From JAUXJB01 sp965226855 (GTDB lineage Bacteria > Myxococcota_A > UBA9160 > SZUA-336), in assembly GCA_965226855.1 (NCBI GenBank), contig CBDDEE010000030.1, positions 62,001 to 126,000 on the forward strand: a stretch of DNA of 64,000 nt. Reading direction: 5' to 3'. The position numbers and the translations under genes are program-made. Of the stretch, positions 51,853 through 59,819 are shown in pieces; position 1 is the first letter of the stretch, and each line of letters starts with the position of its first letter. A model generated the notes under the pieces. It was not told the origin of the DNA, did not search any database, and saw nothing but the letters and a program-made list of their open reading frames with translations.

Positions 51853-52813
51853 ATGGCTGAGGGTGCGCACCCGAGCGAGCAGCGCGGCGAGCCCGTTCGA
51901 GAGGTCGCGAGAGTGATCTCCGAGTGGGGCGCTGGGGACGAGGACAGGTTGTTCCAGCTCCTCGCCTCCGAGCTCCAGGACTTCCCGGAGGAGGCCCTGG
52001 AGAGAGCGGTCGCGCGGGTCGCGAGCACGGGAGGGCACTGGGGGTACCACCCCGCCGATCTCGTGGCCCGCAGGATCTCGCGAGCGATCCACAGCGTGGT
52101 GCTCGAGTCGAGCTCCAGGCTGATCGACCCAGGTAACGTGGCGATCGCTCGAGCTCGTCCCGTCATCTTTCTCGGCAATCACCTGTCCTTCGTGGACGCC
52201 AACGTCGTCGACTCCCTCTTTAGCTCGGCCGGCTTCGAGGAGGTCGCGAACCGGCTCGCAGTGGTCGTCGGGCCGAAGGTCTTCGCGCTGCCGATCCACA
52301 GGCTGGCGAGCCTCTGCTTTGGAGTGATCAAGATCCCGCAGAGCACCACACGCGCCTCAGACGAGGCGGTCATGTCGCTGCGCGAGGTCGCCCGACTCGC
52401 GGGAGACACGTTGAAGTCCGTGCGCAAGCGTCAGGAACACGGCGACCACCTTCTGATCTTCGTCGAGGGATCTCGCAGCCGCACCGGCGCGATGCAAGCC
52501 GCCCTGACGGCGGTGGCTCGCTACCTCGAGCATCCGGACGCGCTGATGATCCCCTTCGGGATCTGGGGAACGGAGAAATTGATGCCCCTCGGGGAGGAGC
52601 GTGTGCATCCCGCAGAAGTAAAGCTCCGCTTCGGCCGTCCTGTGGACGCCGCAGTGCTGCGTGCCCGGTGTCCGAAGCGGGCCCTGCTGGCGCAGACTGT
52701 CGGCTTTTTTGATCGCGGACCTGCTCCCGGCCGCCTATCGAGGCCACTACGCGACCGCGAGCGAGGAGCTGGCGCAGGCTCGCGCGGCGGCCTCCGCGCT
52801 CGGTCAACCCTGA
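51853..52813 (+). pseudogene. PlsC-like glycerolipid acyltransferase, frameshifted near the C-terminus
   Basis: Acyltransferase of the LPLAT/PlsC type, about 319 residues when repaired. Motif I IFLGNHLSFVDANVVD (the NHxSxxD form of HxxxxD), motif III-like LLIFVEGSRSRTGAM (FVEGxRSR), and MIPFGIWGTEKLMPLGE. After ALLAQTVGF the frame becomes Arg-rich nonsense; removing one T from the TTTTTT run (52705-52710) restores LIADLLPAAYRGHYATASEEL...stop at 52813. The gene may be intact if the run was misread. Followed 3 nt later by an exported protein gene. Confidence 0.75.
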
Positions 52814-52816
52814 GCG

Positions 52817-54100
52817 GTGCCTCTAGCGCTGCTTCCGACCCTACTCACGCTCGGGTTGCTGGCTCCGGACCCGCTGGCAACGAAGGCACTCGCCTTCGAG
52901 CACGCGCTCGAGGAACGCCATCTGTCGGCCGAGGGCTTGCTGCTCTACCGCATCGACCTGCGCTCGATCGAGGCGGACCTGTCGCGGGGCACCTATCCGG
53001 ATCTCGCGGATGGAGCCACGTTCACGGGACTGCTCGCGGCCGCTGCGTGTGGTCGCGCCAGCTTTGTCTCGGGCCCGGCACGACAGGCCGCGCTCGCGGA
53101 CGCGGACCGCGCACTCGCCGGGCTGGAGCTGCTGATGGCAGTGACCGGGAGCCCCGGCCTGCTGGCCCGGGCGGCTCGCCGCGCTCCCGCGCCCGAAGGC
53201 GCGCCCGAACGGCGCAGGTGGTCGCGCGGCGGACCAGGCTACGAGGAGTACTCCTTCCGCGGGAACGTCTCGATGGATCAGTACGCGAACGGGCTGCTGC
53301 CCGCCGTCGGTCTGTGTGCGCAGCACTTCCCGACCAGAGCGCGCAGCCTGATCGTGGCGAGTGCGGAGCACCTGCTCGCGCACGAGATGCATCTCACGGA
53401 TCCGGATGGGAGACGGACTCGCTTCGGAGACCTGTCCGCCAGCTCCGGGTTCGGCTTCAACTCGCTCGCGCAGCTGACGGGCTACGGTGTCTTCGCGCTC
53501 GCCGCAGCTCTCGATCCGGACCCCCGCTGGGAAAAGCAGCGCAATCGACTACGCGATGACGACAGAGTCGTGGCCCGCGCACAGCGCACGAACCTGCGCG
53601 TGTTTGGTATCACCAACACCTCGAACGATTTGATGGCGTGGAACCTCTACCGGGTTCTGGTTCCGCTCCTGCGACGCAGCAACGATCCCGCACTCCCCGA
53701 TCTGCTCCGCAGCATGAAGCGGACGTGGCGACGGGTGCGCGAGGACCGCAACGCCTACTTCACGCTCGTATACTGCAAGCTCGAGCCCGAAGGCTGCGAC
53801 GCCGCGCTCCTGGAGACGGCGCGCGACCAGCTTGCCACCTTCCCGCAGAACAAACGCAAGATCGCGCCGCCAGCAGCGCTGGCCGAGCTTCCGAAACGCG
53901 TGCTCCCCGGCAGGAAGTGGCGGCGCCAGGCCCGCGATCCCGTTCCGATGCAGCTCCGGCCCGTGAGCTCCTTCGAGTGGAAGTCGAGTCGCTACCGGCT
54001 CCACTACAGCGTCGCGCCCGACATCGAATATACGGGGCTGGACTTTCTGGTCGCCTACTGGCTCTACCTAGAGGTGACAGCGGCGTCCCGCGCCAAGTAG
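52817..54100 (+). CDS. Exported protein with possible alpha/alpha-barrel domain, unknown function
   Basis: 427 residues. N-terminal hydrophobic signal (LALLPTLLTLGLLAPDPLATKALA). The rest is helical with repeated Trp/Tyr/Gly-rich turns (YEEYSFRGNVSMDQYANGLLPAVGLCAQHF, SSGFGFNSLAQLTGYGVFALAAALDPDPRW, NTSNDLMAWNLYRVLVPLLRRS), which resembles (alpha/alpha)6 glycosidase or lyase folds but no catalytic motif is clear. GTG 52817. It stands between the acyltransferase and the pseudokinase genes, in the same direction. Confidence 0.6.
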   Translation: MPLALLPTLLTLGLLAPDPLATKALAFEHALEERHLSAEGLLLYRIDLRSIEADLSRGTYPDLADGATFTGLLAAAACGRASFVSGPARQAALADADRALAGLELLMAVTGSPGLLARAARRAPAPEGAPERRRWSRGGPGYEEYSFRGNVSMDQYANGLLPAVGLCAQHFPTRARSLIVASAEHLLAHEMHLTDPDGRRTRFGDLSASSGFGFNSLAQLTGYGVFALAAALDPDPRWEKQRNRLRDDDRVVARAQRTNLRVFGITNTSNDLMAWNLYRVLVPLLRRSNDPALPDLLRSMKRTWRRVREDRNAYFTLVYCKLEPEGCDAALLETARDQLATFPQNKRKIAPPAALAELPKRVLPGRKWRRQARDPVPMQLRPVSSFEWKSSRYRLHYSVAPDIEYTGLDFLVAYWLYLEVTAASRAK

Positions 54101-54126
54101 CTTCCGCCTCCGGGGGCGAAAAGGCC

Positions 54127-55368
54127 ATGGGCGAGACCGGAAGCGGGTCCGTCGGAAGCATCCAGATCCACGAGCGTATCGGGTCCAGTGGGCTCTATCT
54201 GGCCGAGCAGCTCGGCCTCAAGCGCCGCGTCGTCGTTCGCAAGCTGCGCCGCGACCTGCTTGCGAATGCCTCTCTGGTCGCCGGTCTCGAGCACGAAGCG
54301 CGGCTCACCGCCAGGGTGATCCATCCGAACATCGTCGCGGTGTTCGACTTCTTCTCACAGCGAGGCGACCAGTACCTGGTCATGGAGCACGTGGATGGCC
54401 CGAGTCTTCGCGCGCTCATGAATCGGGTCGGGTTCATTCCGCCAAGGTTGAGCGCCCTCGTGCTGGAGCAGATTGTCCAGGGTGTAGCCGCGCTCCACGC
54501 ACAGGGCATCGTCCACGGCGACCTGCGGCCCGAGAACGTCCTGCTCTCCCGCTGGGGCGACGTGAAGCTCTGCGGTCTGGGAGCGGCGCCCGAGGTGACC
54601 GGCGGCGCACACCGGCTAGAGCGCGAGCCGACACCCTACTCGCCGTCGGACGGAGGGACTCCGCTGCCGAACGGCGACGTGTACGCCGTGGGCGCGATCC
54701 TCGCGGAGATGCTGACGGGATCTCCTCGCGTCGACGCCGGGCAACCACTTCGCACTCGCCACCCGGGCATGACTAGGCTGATGCGCCGGTGCTTGGATCC
54801 GCAGCCGGGACGACGTCCCTCCCTCTCCAGCCTGAGAAAGAGGCTGCGCTCCGCTCGCCACGCGAGCCCCGACGAAGCACGTGCGGAGCTCGCCGCCTGG
54901 CTGTGGGAGAGCTCGCACAAGGCAAGCGGGGACGGGCTCGAGGTAGAGGCTTCCGCGTCGCCAAAAAAGCCAGAGCGGTGGCGCACCCTGTTGCTCGCCA
55001 CGGCCTCGGCCCTCGTACTGGCCGGTATCGCGCTTCAGGCGTTCGGCCCCTGGCCGGCCACCGAGGCCCGCCCTCCCGTGGATGCGGGCATCGGGGAGCA
55101 ATCGAGTGGGCTGTTCTCGGACCTCGACACGGTGGTGCAGAGTCGAAGCGCCGTGGTCCGCTTTGCCGTCTACCCGTGGGCCGAGGTATCCGTCGACGAG
55201 GAGACGGCGTTCCTCACGCCCCGGGCGCGTCCGCTGCGACTGGCTCCGGGGCGGCATGCGATCGCGCTTCGACACCCTCGCTACGGTGAGTCGCTCCACA
55301 CCCTCGACCTGGAAGCGGGCGAGGAGCGGGTGGTGCGTCACGTCTTCGAGGCGGCGGGACTCCCATGA
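54127..55368 (+). CDS. Hanks-type kinase-like protein with degenerate DFG, TM segment and PEGA-like domain
   Basis: 413 residues. Kinase domain (about 10-275): Lys39 (RRVVVRKLRR), Glu57 (LEHEARL), catalytic loop HGDLRPENVLL (130-140). The DFG that binds magnesium reads C149-G150-L151-G152, so the metal Asp is Gly, and the glycine loop is reduced to ERIGSSG. One membrane helix follows (RTLLLATASALVLAGIALQAFG, about 305-326) and the C-terminus (VRFAVYPWAEVSVDEETAFLTPRARPLRLAPGRH) matches a PEGA domain. Probably a pseudokinase scaffold. ATG overlap (55365-55368) with the LysM gene. Confidence 0.8.
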   Translation: MGETGSGSVGSIQIHERIGSSGLYLAEQLGLKRRVVVRKLRRDLLANASLVAGLEHEARLTARVIHPNIVAVFDFFSQRGDQYLVMEHVDGPSLRALMNRVGFIPPRLSALVLEQIVQGVAALHAQGIVHGDLRPENVLLSRWGDVKLCGLGAAPEVTGGAHRLEREPTPYSPSDGGTPLPNGDVYAVGAILAEMLTGSPRVDAGQPLRTRHPGMTRLMRRCLDPQPGRRPSLSSLRKRLRSARHASPDEARAELAAWLWESSHKASGDGLEVEASASPKKPERWRTLLLATASALVLAGIALQAFGPWPATEARPPVDAGIGEQSSGLFSDLDTVVQSRSAVVRFAVYPWAEVSVDEETAFLTPRARPLRLAPGRHAIALRHPRYGESLHTLDLEAGEERVVRHVFEAAGLP

Positions 55369-56219
55369 GGGGCGCCGAGCTCTTGGTCTCGCTGCTGCTG
55401 CTCGCGGCGCGCGCGGAAGCGGGCACGCTCGTTCACGTGGTCGGGCCGGACCAGACGCTTGCCGGCATCGCGAGTCATTACTATGCGGAGCCGCGCCTCG
55501 CAGCTGTCCTGGCTGCCACGAACCATCTCCGCGAAGCGGATCCCGCCGTCGGACAGGAGCTCTCGCTTCCCTCCGCCGTCGAGCTCGAAGTGGGACCCGC
55601 AGAGACCTGGTCTGCCCTGGCGCGGCATCACTGGGGAGACGCCGAGCTCGGCCGGGACATGGCCGTTTTTCTGGGTCTGGACGCGGCCCGCCCGCCTCCA
55701 AAGGGGGTCTTCCTTGCGGTGCCGCAGCTGCTGCCCTGGCGCATCGAATCCGGAGACACGCTCATCGCCGTGTCGCAGACCTTCTACGGAAACGCGGATC
55801 GCGCCCTGGCTCTGGCGCGCCTCAACCGCATCGAGGATCCCCGCCAGCTGCAGGCCGGAGCGCTGCTGCGGGTCCCCTTTACGAAGCTGGCCCGCCAGCC
55901 CGCGCCGACTGCCAGCGTCTCCGCCGCACCACGTGGCGGAGGGGAAGAGCTGCGACGCGCCGTAAATGCGTACCTGGATGGGCGCTTCGAGGAATCTCTG
56001 GAGCTTCTGGAGGCGCTGCGCACTCCGCTGCTCGCCCGCGGTAACGACGTCGACCGGGAGCAGCTGTTCAAGCATCTGATCTTCGCTTACGTGGCCACCG
56101 AGCAAGAAGCGGCAGCCTGCAGAGCTTACCGTGCCCTGCGTAGCATCAACCCGGACCTCGAGCTGGATCCCGACCTGGTCTCGCCGAAGATCCTGGACGC
56201 GATCTCAACCTGCGAGTAG
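55365..56219 (+). CDS. Secreted LysM-domain protein
   Basis: 284 residues with a Sec signal peptide (RGAELLVSLLLLAARAEA). Two LysM-like repeats: HVVGPDQTLAGIASHYYAEPRLAAVLAATNHL (about 28-60) and WRIESGDTLIAVSQTFYGNADRALALARLNRI (about 125-155), which bind peptidoglycan. The C-terminal 90 residues look like a TPR/helical repeat (AVNAYLDGRFEESLELLEAL). It is translationally coupled to the pseudokinase gene, suggesting a wall-sensing pair. Its 3' end overlaps the convergent dehydrogenase by 15 nt. Confidence 0.82.
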   Translation: MRGAELLVSLLLLAARAEAGTLVHVVGPDQTLAGIASHYYAEPRLAAVLAATNHLREADPAVGQELSLPSAVELEVGPAETWSALARHHWGDAELGRDMAVFLGLDAARPPPKGVFLAVPQLLPWRIESGDTLIAVSQTFYGNADRALALARLNRIEDPRQLQAGALLRVPFTKLARQPAPTASVSAAPRGGGEELRRAVNAYLDGRFEESLELLEALRTPLLARGNDVDREQLFKHLIFAYVATEQEAAACRAYRALRSINPDLELDPDLVSPKILDAISTCE

Positions 56220-57188
56220 CCGCTCCGCCAGGCGCTCGGCGGCGGAGAGCGTGTCGCCCCCCTCCAACCTCACGGCAGTGAGCACATCCGCCAGGTTGTC
56301 CGGGATAACCTGCAGGTGTTCGAGCGTCGTTGCAGCGTCCCCGCCTTCAAGGGCAACCGCGAGATGGATGAGGCCGCCCGCGTTTGCCAGGAAGTCCGGG
56401 ACGTACAGCACTCCGCGCCCCTGCAGCAGCGCGGCCACGCCGGGATCGGTGAGCGGGTTGTTCGCGGCGCCGCAGACCACCTGACAGGGGATCTCCTCGG
56501 CAAGCTTCCGATCCAGGATGCCGGCCGGCCCACATGGGGCAAAGACCTCGCAGGGAGCGGCGGTGACCTGGCCTGGATCTACCACGCGAACCTCGTGGGG
56601 CAGCGACTCGAGCGCCTCCGGGTTCGTATCACTCGCCACGACCGACGCTCCAGCCTCGATCAGCAGGCGCACGAGCGCTCCACCGACGCTTCCGGTGCCC
56701 TGAACCACCACTCGGGCCCCATGGACCGACCCGCCCAGTGCCGAGACCAGCGCCATGTAGACGCCGCGAGCTGTGAATGGACCCGGATCCCCACAGCCTC
56801 CGAGCCTGCGGGGCAGGCCCAGCACGTAGTTGGTCCGCTCGCGAATGATGGCCATCTGCTGCTCGCCGCTCCCCATGTCTGCGGCGGTGATGTAGGCGCC
56901 GCCCAGACTCTCCACGAGGTCCCCGAAGGCCAGCAGCTCCTCGCGGGTGCGCTTGCAGGGGTCGCCCACGACAACCGCCTTGCCGCCTCCCAGCGACAGC
57001 CGGGCCAGGGCCGCCTTGCGGGTCATTGCCGCGGCCAGGGCGCGGGCCTCGTCACGCGCCGCCATGCTGTCGGGATAGGGCTTCCAGCGACAGCCGCCGA
57101 GCGCCGGCCCGCGCACAGTCGAGTCGATGGCGATGATCATTTCGCGCCCGGCGAGATGCCGCGTATGCAGGGACTCAGTCACTGCCAA
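56205..57188 (-). CDS. Glu/Leu/Phe/Val dehydrogenase family protein (leucine-dehydrogenase-like)
   Basis: NAD-dependent oxidative deaminase of branched-chain or aromatic amino acids, 327 residues. LSLGGGKAVVVGDP contains the substrate-binding Lys, ADMGSGEQQMAII is the dimer/active-site block, and VVVQGTGSVGGALVRLLIEAG is the NAD Rossmann motif (GxGxxG). C-terminal CGAANNPLTDPG and VPDFLANAGGLIH are conserved. TTG 57188 used (GTG 57182 possible). Close to the Bacillus leucine dehydrogenase length (364) but shorter at the N-terminus. Confidence 0.88.
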   Translation of the reverse strand: MAVTESLHTRHLAGREMIIAIDSTVRGPALGGCRWKPYPDSMAARDEARALAAAMTRKAALARLSLGGGKAVVVGDPCKRTREELLAFGDLVESLGGAYITAADMGSGEQQMAIIRERTNYVLGLPRRLGGCGDPGPFTARGVYMALVSALGGSVHGARVVVQGTGSVGGALVRLLIEAGASVVASDTNPEALESLPHEVRVVDPGQVTAAPCEVFAPCGPAGILDRKLAEEIPCQVVCGAANNPLTDPGVAALLQGRGVLYVPDFLANAGGLIHLAVALEGGDAATTLEHLQVIPDNLADVLTAVRLEGGDTLSAAERLAERLLAG

Positions 57189-57226
57189 AACCCGTCGTGG
57201 CTCCGACGTTCCAGCTTGAGAGCGGG

Positions 57227-57763
57227 TTAGCCATCGCTCGCCTGCAAGACGAGCTGCACGCCTGAGGCGCCGGGCCTTACAGGGCCGGCGAGTGCCCCTC
57301 GGAGGTCTCCCGGAGCAGCAGGCGTCAGGGGATCCCCGTCCGCGTCGATGCGCGCCGTGAGGTTGATCGCCCCCGCAAAGGGCAGCCCGGGAATCATCAC
57401 GTCACCTGGCCCGATCTCGAAGTCCATTGGGAAGGGACCCACGGGCAGTCTCTGCACCGCGAGCGGGGGACCGACCGGGGAGGTGCGAGCGATCAGGAAG
57501 AGCACGCCGCCGAGAGCCGGCTCCGCGCCCGTGGCGAGGCGCAGCGTGCCGCGGATGGGTGTGGCTTGCGAGCCACGCTCGCTTCCTAAAGCCGGCGTCG
57601 CTCGCGGCAGCGAGCGCGCGATCGGGGCGTCGAGTCCCGGCACGTGCACGGGCCGCTCCGTAGGGGGCAGCTCTGCCTCTCTGTCGACCCAGGGCTCCAG
57701 TCTGCGGTCGCAGCCCGCGCCAAAAACGAGCAGCAGCACCCCCAGCAAGCTTCTGACGAACAC
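57227..57763 (-). CDS. Lipoprotein with CcmI/CycH C-terminal-like domain
   Basis: 178 residues. GTG 57763 (strong ribosome site GGAGGAG, spacing 5) gives signal VFVRSLLGVLLLVFGAGC with lipobox FGAGC at Cys18. The second half (IRGTLRLATGAEPALGGVLFLIARTS... PPLAVQRLPVGPFPMDFEIGPGDVMI ... GDLRGAL) resembles the C-terminal domain of cytochrome c maturation protein CcmI. Longer in-frame upstream sequence is non-coding. No other cytochrome c maturation genes are nearby, so a free-standing role is likely. Confidence 0.65.
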   Translation of the reverse strand: MFVRSLLGVLLLVFGAGCDRRLEPWVDREAELPPTERPVHVPGLDAPIARSLPRATPALGSERGSQATPIRGTLRLATGAEPALGGVLFLIARTSPVGPPLAVQRLPVGPFPMDFEIGPGDVMIPGLPFAGAINLTARIDADGDPLTPAAPGDLRGALAGPVRPGASGVQLVLQASDG

Positions 57764-57965
57764 GGAGACTCCTCCGGTGGAGCCGGGTAGGGTACGCGTC
57801 GCGAACCGGTTCCGCACCGGGCCAGGGCCCAAAAGGAGTCGCATAACCAGGTACCGGGCCGACACATTTGACGATTTCGAGCCTACATCGCGCTGAAATC
57901 TCGTTGTGTTCCCGCCTGCCTTCGTTATCTTCCCGCTCGCCGCGAATCCGGACGGCGGAGTCCCC

Positions 57966-58175
57966 ATGCCCATCACCATCAAGCTCCAGGTCGCGATGTC
58001 CGTGGAAGAGAGCGGGCTGGAGGACGCCCTGGCCGAGTACGATGAGCTCACCGTCGACCAGCTCGTCTCCCAGATCCTCGACAAGCAGATCGCGCTGGAG
58101 GCCATCGAGGTCAAGGTAGTCGAGGGGCCAAACTCCCTCGAAGACTACGACAAGGTCCGAGAAGCGAACGGCTAG
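57966..58175 (+). CDS. Small acidic hypothetical protein
   Basis: 69 residues, MPITIKLQVAMSVEESGLEDALAEYDELTVDQLVSQILDKQIALEAIEVKVVEGPNSLEDYDKVREANG in outline: a short beta/alpha protein, very acidic, no signal or membrane part. ATG 57966 has GGAG at spacing 6; a GTG at 57906 in frame is less likely. An R2 copy follows its stop directly. Function unknown. Confidence 0.6.
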   Translation: MPITIKLQVAMSVEESGLEDALAEYDELTVDQLVSQILDKQIALEAIEVKVVEGPNSLEDYDKVREANG

Positions 58176-58245
58176 TCTCGTTGGACCGGGTCCTGTGGGA
58201 CCCGGCCGCCGGCGTCCGCGGCCACCCACCTCCGCTCAGGGCTTC
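58176..58245 (+). repeat. R2 dispersed repeat, truncated copy D (3' of small acidic gene)
   Basis: Immediately after the stop at 58175, plus-strand orientation (i.e. the same relation to its gene as copies A-C). Begins with GGGACCCGGCCGCC and contains GGCCGC-bulge-GG-N3-CCGCGGCC (58204-58223) but stops near CCACCCACCTCCGCTC, lacking the second hairpin. A short R1 fragment (GGAACTTGGGA, 58257-58267) lies just beyond. Confidence 0.8.
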
Positions 58246-58275
58246 CTTACGAAAACGGAACTTGGGAGGGCAGCT

Positions 58276-58809
58276 TTAGGGCAGGCCCAGTTGGGGCGGG
58301 AATAGCTCCAGCTGTACCGATTCAGTCGGCGTCTTTGCCGAAGGCAACCCTTGGGGCGGATGTGACGGGCGCCTCGGGGAGATCGGGGCGAGCAGGGAAC
58401 TCCGGGGCTCCTCACGGCGGCGCGGCGGAGGTGACCCGGGTCGGTAAATGCCCCGGCGCCGAGCGTACGCGAGCAGCTTCTCGTAGAAGGCCGTGAAGCG
58501 CCGACCGTGGTCGAAGTACCTGAGGTGGGCCAGCTCGTGGCAGAGGGTGTCGACCAGAGACGAGTACTTGAGCAGCTGACCCGTGCGCACATGCCGCAGC
58601 CGGACGCGGATGCGGCCGTCGTCGTAGCAGATACCGTAGCGGCGCTTGACCTGCGGTCGCTCGGCATCGAGGGAGCACAGCGGCAGGCGATAGGCGGCTG
58701 CCAGGGTGAGCGCATCCGCGCGCAACCGCTCCAGCACGACCCGCTGCTCCTCGCGTTCTCTCTTGATCACTGGTGCCGGGGGGCGACCGGAGTATACCCT
58801 TCTCGTCAT
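58276..58809 (-). CDS. YgjP/SprT-like zinc metallopeptidase (DUF45)
   Basis: 177 residues (ATG 58809). Zinc site CHELAHLRYFDHGRRF: HExxH plus a later His, as in the WLM/DUF45 (YgjP) family. The C-terminal 45 residues are Pro/Arg-rich. The start sits in the same CATG as the divergent LON-domain gene, so there is no intergenic DNA between them; an internal start is possible. Members are predicted proteases of uncertain role. Confidence 0.82.
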   Translation of the reverse strand: MTRRVYSGRPPAPVIKREREEQRVVLERLRADALTLAAAYRLPLCSLDAERPQVKRRYGICYDDGRIRVRLRHVRTGQLLKYSSLVDTLCHELAHLRYFDHGRRFTAFYEKLLAYARRRGIYRPGSPPPRRREEPRSSLLAPISPRRPSHPPQGLPSAKTPTESVQLELFPPQLGLP

Positions 58810-59479
58810 GGACGCCAGCTTTCCCTCGCGCTTTCCCATCTTCCCACTGCCAAACGTCGTCCTGTTTCCAGACGCCTACCTGCAGCTGCACATCTTCGAA
58901 CCCCGTTATCGCGCCATGACTCGAGCTGCGCTACGCGGCGATCGCGTGATCGGGATGACGCTGCTCAAGACCGGTTCCATTGCACCGCCGTCGGGTCCGG
59001 CGCACGTCTTCGAGCTGGGCTGCGCGGGTCGCATCACCAACCACGAGGAGCTGCCTGGCGGCAAGTACAACATCCTGCTGGAGGGACAGCGGCGCTTTCG
59101 CTTGCTGAGACAAGAGCCGACAGAGGACAGCTACATCCTCGCCCGCACCGAGCTGCTGGACGATCCTGCAGCTGACGAGCTTTCGGAGGTGGCGCGTGAC
59201 GAGCTAGTGGCCATTCGTCCCGAGCTCGAGGAAAGGATGCTAGCGTACGCTCAGCTGGCCGCGCGGCGCGGCGTCGAGCGCCTGCGCACCCGCATGCGTG
59301 AGCTCGACCCGATCGCGCTCGTGCACGCCATCGCATTCGGAATCGACTGCGGGCTCGTCGAGAAGCAGAGCCTCCTGGAGACGGCGGATCCGCTGGCCCG
59401 CGCGCAGCTCTTGATTCAGCTGCTCGACTTCCAGCTGGCTGCCGCACGGCTACCGGACAGACCCGATAGCCTCAACTGA
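58808..59479 (+). CDS. LON substrate-binding (PUA-like) domain protein
   Basis: 223 residues: the N-terminal domain of Lon without AAA or protease parts. FPIFPLPNVVLFPDAYLQLHIFEPRYRAM is the diagnostic start, followed by GRITNHEELPGGKYNILLEGQRRFRLL. The coiled C-terminal part (about 145-215) resembles cereblon/LON-only proteins. ATG 58808 is fixed by that N-terminus. Function of LON-only proteins in bacteria is unclear; possibly a protein-binding adaptor. Confidence 0.85.
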   Translation: MDASFPSRFPIFPLPNVVLFPDAYLQLHIFEPRYRAMTRAALRGDRVIGMTLLKTGSIAPPSGPAHVFELGCAGRITNHEELPGGKYNILLEGQRRFRLLRQEPTEDSYILARTELLDDPAADELSEVARDELVAIRPELEERMLAYAQLAARRGVERLRTRMRELDPIALVHAIAFGIDCGLVEKQSLLETADPLARAQLLIQLLDFQLAAARLPDRPDSLN

Positions 59480-59819
59480 GAATTCTTCGTTTTTCTTCAC
59501 GGTTCTTCGAAATCAGGCGAATTCGAGAGTTCGCACGACACATGGATGTGACCATTCGCCGTGTGAACGACTGTGCACAATCATGTGAACGAGAGTCCCG
59601 TTCATCAAGGCACGGGACCGAGAACGTGTGAATTCCGGTCCCTTCGCTCGCCGACGGGGAATGCCCGCGCACGATACTGTGTATGGGAACGTTGGTGCTC
59701 CGAGGCGAAAGCGAAGTCGGCGAGAATCGGCTTTGCACGACAGGAGCCCTGCGTGAGAGATTCCTCTGCTCAGGGCCAGATCCGATAAATCTGGGCCACA
59801 CAGAGGATAGCGGCCGAAA
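59480..59819. other. dnaA upstream region, candidate replication origin
   Basis: No gene. Contents: three TTCTTC words exactly 10 bp apart (59483, 59493, 59503) in a T-rich stretch; a cluster of TGTGNA words resembling DnaA boxes on the minus strand (59547, 59562, 59572, 59584, 59627), the best being TGTGCACAA at 59572-59580 (one mismatch to TGTGNATAA) flanked by two identical TGTGAACGA copies; and a leader hairpin (59762-59807). Suggestive of oriC or of DnaA autoregulation. Confidence 0.45.
59762..59807 (+). promoter_or_regulatory. Nested leader hairpin covering the dnaA ribosome-binding region
   Basis: Outer arms TCCTCTG (59762-59768) and CAGAGGA (59801-59807) and inner arms CCAGAT (59776-59781) and ATCTGG (59789-59794) are exact complements. 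The outer right arm includes the AGAGGA that would serve as ribosome site for ATG 59820. This could gate DnaA translation. Confidence 0.45.
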
